From the NCBI GenBank assembly GCA_049366715.1, contig JBMNCQ010000055.1, positions 1 through 64,000 on the forward strand: 64,000 nt of DNA, read 5' to 3'. Made by a program: the position numbers and the translations under genes. Shown here piece by piece: positions 61,505 to 64,000 of the stretch; the stretch's first letter is position 1, and each line of letters begins with the position of its first letter. Source of the stretch: JBMNCQ01 sp049366715 (lineage in GTDB: Bacteria; Bacillota; Peptococcia; Peptococcales; BICA1-8). Below the pieces are notes generated by a model. It did no database searches. It was not told where the DNA came from and worked only from the letters and a program-made list of their open reading frames with translations.

Positions 61505-62896
61505 CTAAATTAGGAAGATTGCAATAATGGTAGTTGCAACAAAGCCTGCAACAACAGGAATAAAATTCCTCCGGGCAAGTTCCAAAGGCTCGACACCGCA
61601 AATAGCCGCAACAGGGATTAAGCCCCAGGGAATAATTGTTCCGCCGCCGACCCAAACAGAACTGATTTGACCGAGAGCAGCCAGCGTACCTACATCACCG
61701 TTGATGGCTGTCCCGAATGTCTGAGCAAGGGAACCGACAAGGGGCAGCCCTGAAAAGCCTGAGCCGTCAAGCCCTGTAATAGCACCAATGATCAAAATGA
61801 TAAAGGCCACCGGCCCTTTGCTCAAGGGTACGTTTTGCGCCAGATAGTTTCCTAAATCAGTCAATAATCCTGTAGAATCCGGACCAAGTATAGCCTTAGC
61901 CGTCCCTTCGCTGCCCAGGAAGAAAAAGGCGCCGATTACAATTACCGGAGCAAAGATCTTGATTCCGAACAAAAATCCATCCCGTACATAATCTGTTACC
62001 TTTTCTAAAGATTCACCTTTAAATTCCAGCATAGCCAAGGCAGCCGTCACTGCCAGTGCCGTTCCACCGATCAGTGCGGTAGCATCCCCGCCTCTTAAGT
62101 CTAATACCAGCATAGCAATAACATCTATTAAAAATATGACAGGAATGACAAAAGCAAAGATATAGGATACTGTACTATACTTACGATTCTCATTTTCATC
62201 ATCCTTAGTTGCGTCGCTTAATTCTTTTTCATATTTGGCGGCATTTTGTTTTAAATCTTTCTGCAGCATAAAGAAAGCAACGGCAACCGTTACTACGGCC
62301 ATAATGGCAAATAACGGGGCACCCGGATATGTAACTCCCGTTGCATCAGGCAATCCGGCAGCTGATGCGGTTATGCCCGGTGCGCCCTGAACGATCCAGT
62401 CACTGGATAAACCTATGCCATGTCCGAAAATATTCATCGCGACAGCCGCACCGACAGCCGGTAAACCGGCCCTGATCGCCACCGGCAGTAATAATGCACC
62501 GATTAAAGCTACCGCCGGCGAAGGCCAGACAAACCAGGAGACAACCAGCATGGCTATACCTAATGAAAAGAAGGCAATATTTCTGTTAACCATTATTTTA
62601 GCGGCCGGCCGCATAACAAGGTAATCCGTTCCCGTATCAGCCATCGCTTTACTCATTGCCACTACCAGGGATATAACTACGATAAGTCCTAAAAATTCTC
62701 CGCCCGCAGCCATCAGGGCATTAAACATTACCTGTACAGCGCCGACAAGACTGCCTTTAGCCGTCAGACCAATTACAAAAAGACCGATGATACATGGTAA
62801 AACAGTATCTCTTTTTGCTACCATAACACCAATGATTAAAATTACAATTGCAAAATAAACAAAATGTAAAGATGTTAATGTCACTTGCGAATCCAA
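61505..62896 (-). CDS. Large permease of GntP/ion-transporter type (copy 2)
   Basis: 463 aa, close paralogue of the 53.7-kb permease across the whole length (shared RRDTVLPC/KRDTVLPC, MNIFGHGxGLSSD, FxGLPLVGSLAQTFG). Not embedded in an operon with other catabolic genes; its own terminator lies at 61,428. TTG start 62896 with GGAGG 8 nt upstream. Duplication with divergence suggests two related substrates or two expression regimes. Confidence 0.8.
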   Translation of the reverse strand: MDSQVTLTSLHFVYFAIVILIIGVMVAKRDTVLPCIIGLFVIGLTAKGSLVGAVQVMFNALMAAGGEFLGLIVVISLVVAMSKAMADTGTDYLVMRPAAKIMVNRNIAFFSLGIAMLVVSWFVWPSPAVALIGALLLPVAIRAGLPAVGAAVAMNIFGHGIGLSSDWIVQGAPGITASAAGLPDATGVTYPGAPLFAIMAVVTVAVAFFMLQKDLKQNAAKYEKELSDATKDDENENRKYSTVSYIFAFVIPVIFLIDVIAMLVLDLRGGDATALIGGTALAVTAALAMLEFKGESLEKVTDYVRDGFLFGIKIFAPVIVIGAFFFLGSEGTAKAILGPDSTGLLTDLGNYLAQNVPLSKGPVAFIILIIGAITGLDGSGFSGLPLVGSLAQTFGTAINGDVGTLAALGQISSVWVGGGTIIPWGLIPVAAICGVEPLELARRNFIPVVAGFVATTIIAIFLI

Positions 62897-62967
62897 ATTT
62901 AAAACCTCCTTAAATTATATGAATTGCCGATCAGTAATTTACTTTTCACCTCCTCAGGGAAAATAAA

Positions 62968-63016
62968 AAGCACTTAAAATCAAGCAATGCATTACATTCC
63001 TGATTCTAAGCGCCTT
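62968..63016. promoter_or_regulatory. Hairpin between protease and permease genes
   Basis: AGCACTTAAAATCA...TGATTCTAAGCGC form a long imperfect stem with AATG/CATT inside. Could terminate the protease transcript or control the permease. Confidence 0.45.
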
Positions 63017-63168
63017 CGCTCATATTATGCTGTTTTCCGCCCATCAATGATGAGGGGCTTTGTTAAACACATTTTACGACATTTTCTAACAAACTACAAT
63101 AGCATAATTAAAATAATTATGTATACATTAGCATATTATTAATTCCTTCGACCTTCGTTCCAGATTTA

Positions 63169-63993
63169 TTATTTGCTATCATCTTTACCATAAGGAATAG
63201 GAATATAGTGTACGGAAGGACGCCGGTTTTGGGTTTGGGGATATAAATCCATCAGCTTATAAACCTCATAGGGCATGTCCGTACTTACAAAAAGATCCAA
63301 TTCTTTTAACTCCTCAAAACGAATAGGATAATCATGGGTCCAGCGTCCCTCACTGAAAATTCTAGCGAGCTCACAGGCTCTTTCCTGAGAAAAATGTTCG
63401 GCTAAAATAAAACATAACGTTGCTTCAATCTGCTTTAAGGCTTTGCGGGCCATATCGGCGTAAATTAAAGTTTCATCATCTATTTCATTAATATCCTTAT
63501 CTTTAAGAACACTTAGTAACGAAACGGCCGGGTATTGACCGAGCTGGGGATCAACAGGACCTAGCACCGCATTTTCGTCCATGATTATTTTATCTGCCGC
63601 CAGGGAAATCATCGTACCGCCCGACATCGCATAGTGAGGAACGAAAACGGTAACGGAAGCTTTGTGCTTTTTTAAAGCATACGCAATCTGCTCAGAGGCC
63701 AGTACTAATCCACCCGGTGTATGCAAAATAATATCAATAGGCATATCATCAGGGGTAAATCTGATGGCCCTGAGAATAGCTTCCGAGTCCTCAATATTAA
63801 TATATTTCCTGACAGCCAATCCCAGAAAACTCATCGACTCTTCTCGATGAATAAGGGTGATCACCCGGGAGCCCCGCTTTTTTTCCATTTCCCGGATTAG
63901 CCTGATCCGTCCCGCTTCCAGGGAACGCTGTTTTAAAATAGGCATGAGCATAGAAACAATAAAAAAAAGCCAAAATAAACTTGAAATTTCCAA
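63169..63993 (-). CDS. ClpP-fold (SDH/SppA-like) membrane-linked serine protease
   Basis: At least 274 aa, running close to the window edge. N-terminal hydrophobic segment LFWLFFIVSMLMPIL; ClpP/crotonase-like core with HTPGG (oxyanion-type loop), nucleophile Ser in YAMSGGTMISLAAD, and LGPVDPQLGQYP. It matches the SDH-family proteins (Clp-fold serine peptidase). The frame stays open beyond TTG 63993 (GAT GAA before it), so the true start may lie outside the window. Confidence 0.8.
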   Translation of the reverse strand: MEISSLFWLFFIVSMLMPILKQRSLEAGRIRLIREMEKKRGSRVITLIHREESMSFLGLAVRKYINIEDSEAILRAIRFTPDDMPIDIILHTPGGLVLASEQIAYALKKHKASVTVFVPHYAMSGGTMISLAADKIIMDENAVLGPVDPQLGQYPAVSLLSVLKDKDINEIDDETLIYADMARKALKQIEATLCFILAEHFSQERACELARIFSEGRWTHDYPIRFEELKELDLFVSTDMPYEVYKLMDLYPQTQNRRPSVHYIPIPYGKDDSK

Positions 63994-64000
63994 TTCATCA

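Overview
The window looks like a chromosomal segment of a strictly anaerobic, low-to-mid GC Clostridia bacterium, probably Peptococcaceae-like (Firmicutes). Evidence: strong GGAGG ribosome sites with frequent TTG and GTG starts, an S-layer (SLH) surface protein, a trimeric bifurcating-type [FeFe] hydrogenase, many Fe-S flavoproteins and a B12-dependent mutase. A TPP riboswitch/thiW unit and a trpP leader with (G/U)AG triplets also fit Firmicutes. No rRNA, tRNA or CRISPR array was seen. One 100-N assembly gap lies inside a gene made of 117-bp repeats.

Layout. 0.5-5 kb: SLH-anchored phosphoesterase, a repeat-rich coiled-coil protein, a DUF4870 protein. 5.2-8 kb: NMT1/SsuABC-like ABC importer. 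8-12.3 kb: hydCBA. 12.4-13.8 kb: SH3b amidase with a damaged or non-canonical start. 13.9-25.1 kb: an island whose borders are graveyards of IS1182, IS481, IS200/IS605, IS701 and IS1595 remnants plus broken relB and VOC genes. Between them sit an MFS carrier, an SDR dehydrogenase, a CocE-like hydrolase and a PucR regulator, probably an acquired catabolic module. 25.4-36.4 kb: housekeeping and small-enzyme genes (response regulator, HNH, LysE, RecD2, YibE/F, DUF364, QueG-like, Pfk, hydrolase, MGMT). 36.5-43 kb: lipoprotein, DUF4397, TPP-riboswitch-thiW-EamA, cupin, trpP, YlbF, EamA.

43.0-46.3 kb holds the most unusual system: a compact overlapping operon of a small protein, a fused B12-domain/mutase-barrel protein of unknown substrate, a P-loop reactivase-like protein and a 66-aa protein. 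47.3-53.5 kb: two ferredoxin/flavoprotein pairs resembling AprBA or fumarate reductase, an MFS carrier between them, and a divergent Crp/Fnr regulator. 53.7-59.1 kb: a catabolic operon (small conserved protein, RidA, SelA-like PLP enzyme, FAD enzyme with a Cys cluster, permease), followed by a CaCA antiporter, a PHP phosphatase-like protein and a second copy of the permease. The right edge has a ClpP/SDH-fold serine protease cut close to its start.

Several intergenic regions carry the same modular word repeats (AGTGATT, TTCTCAG, TACCGGTTC, TTTATAG, GGTACAG families). They are a dispersed non-coding repeat typical of this genome rather than of any single gene.
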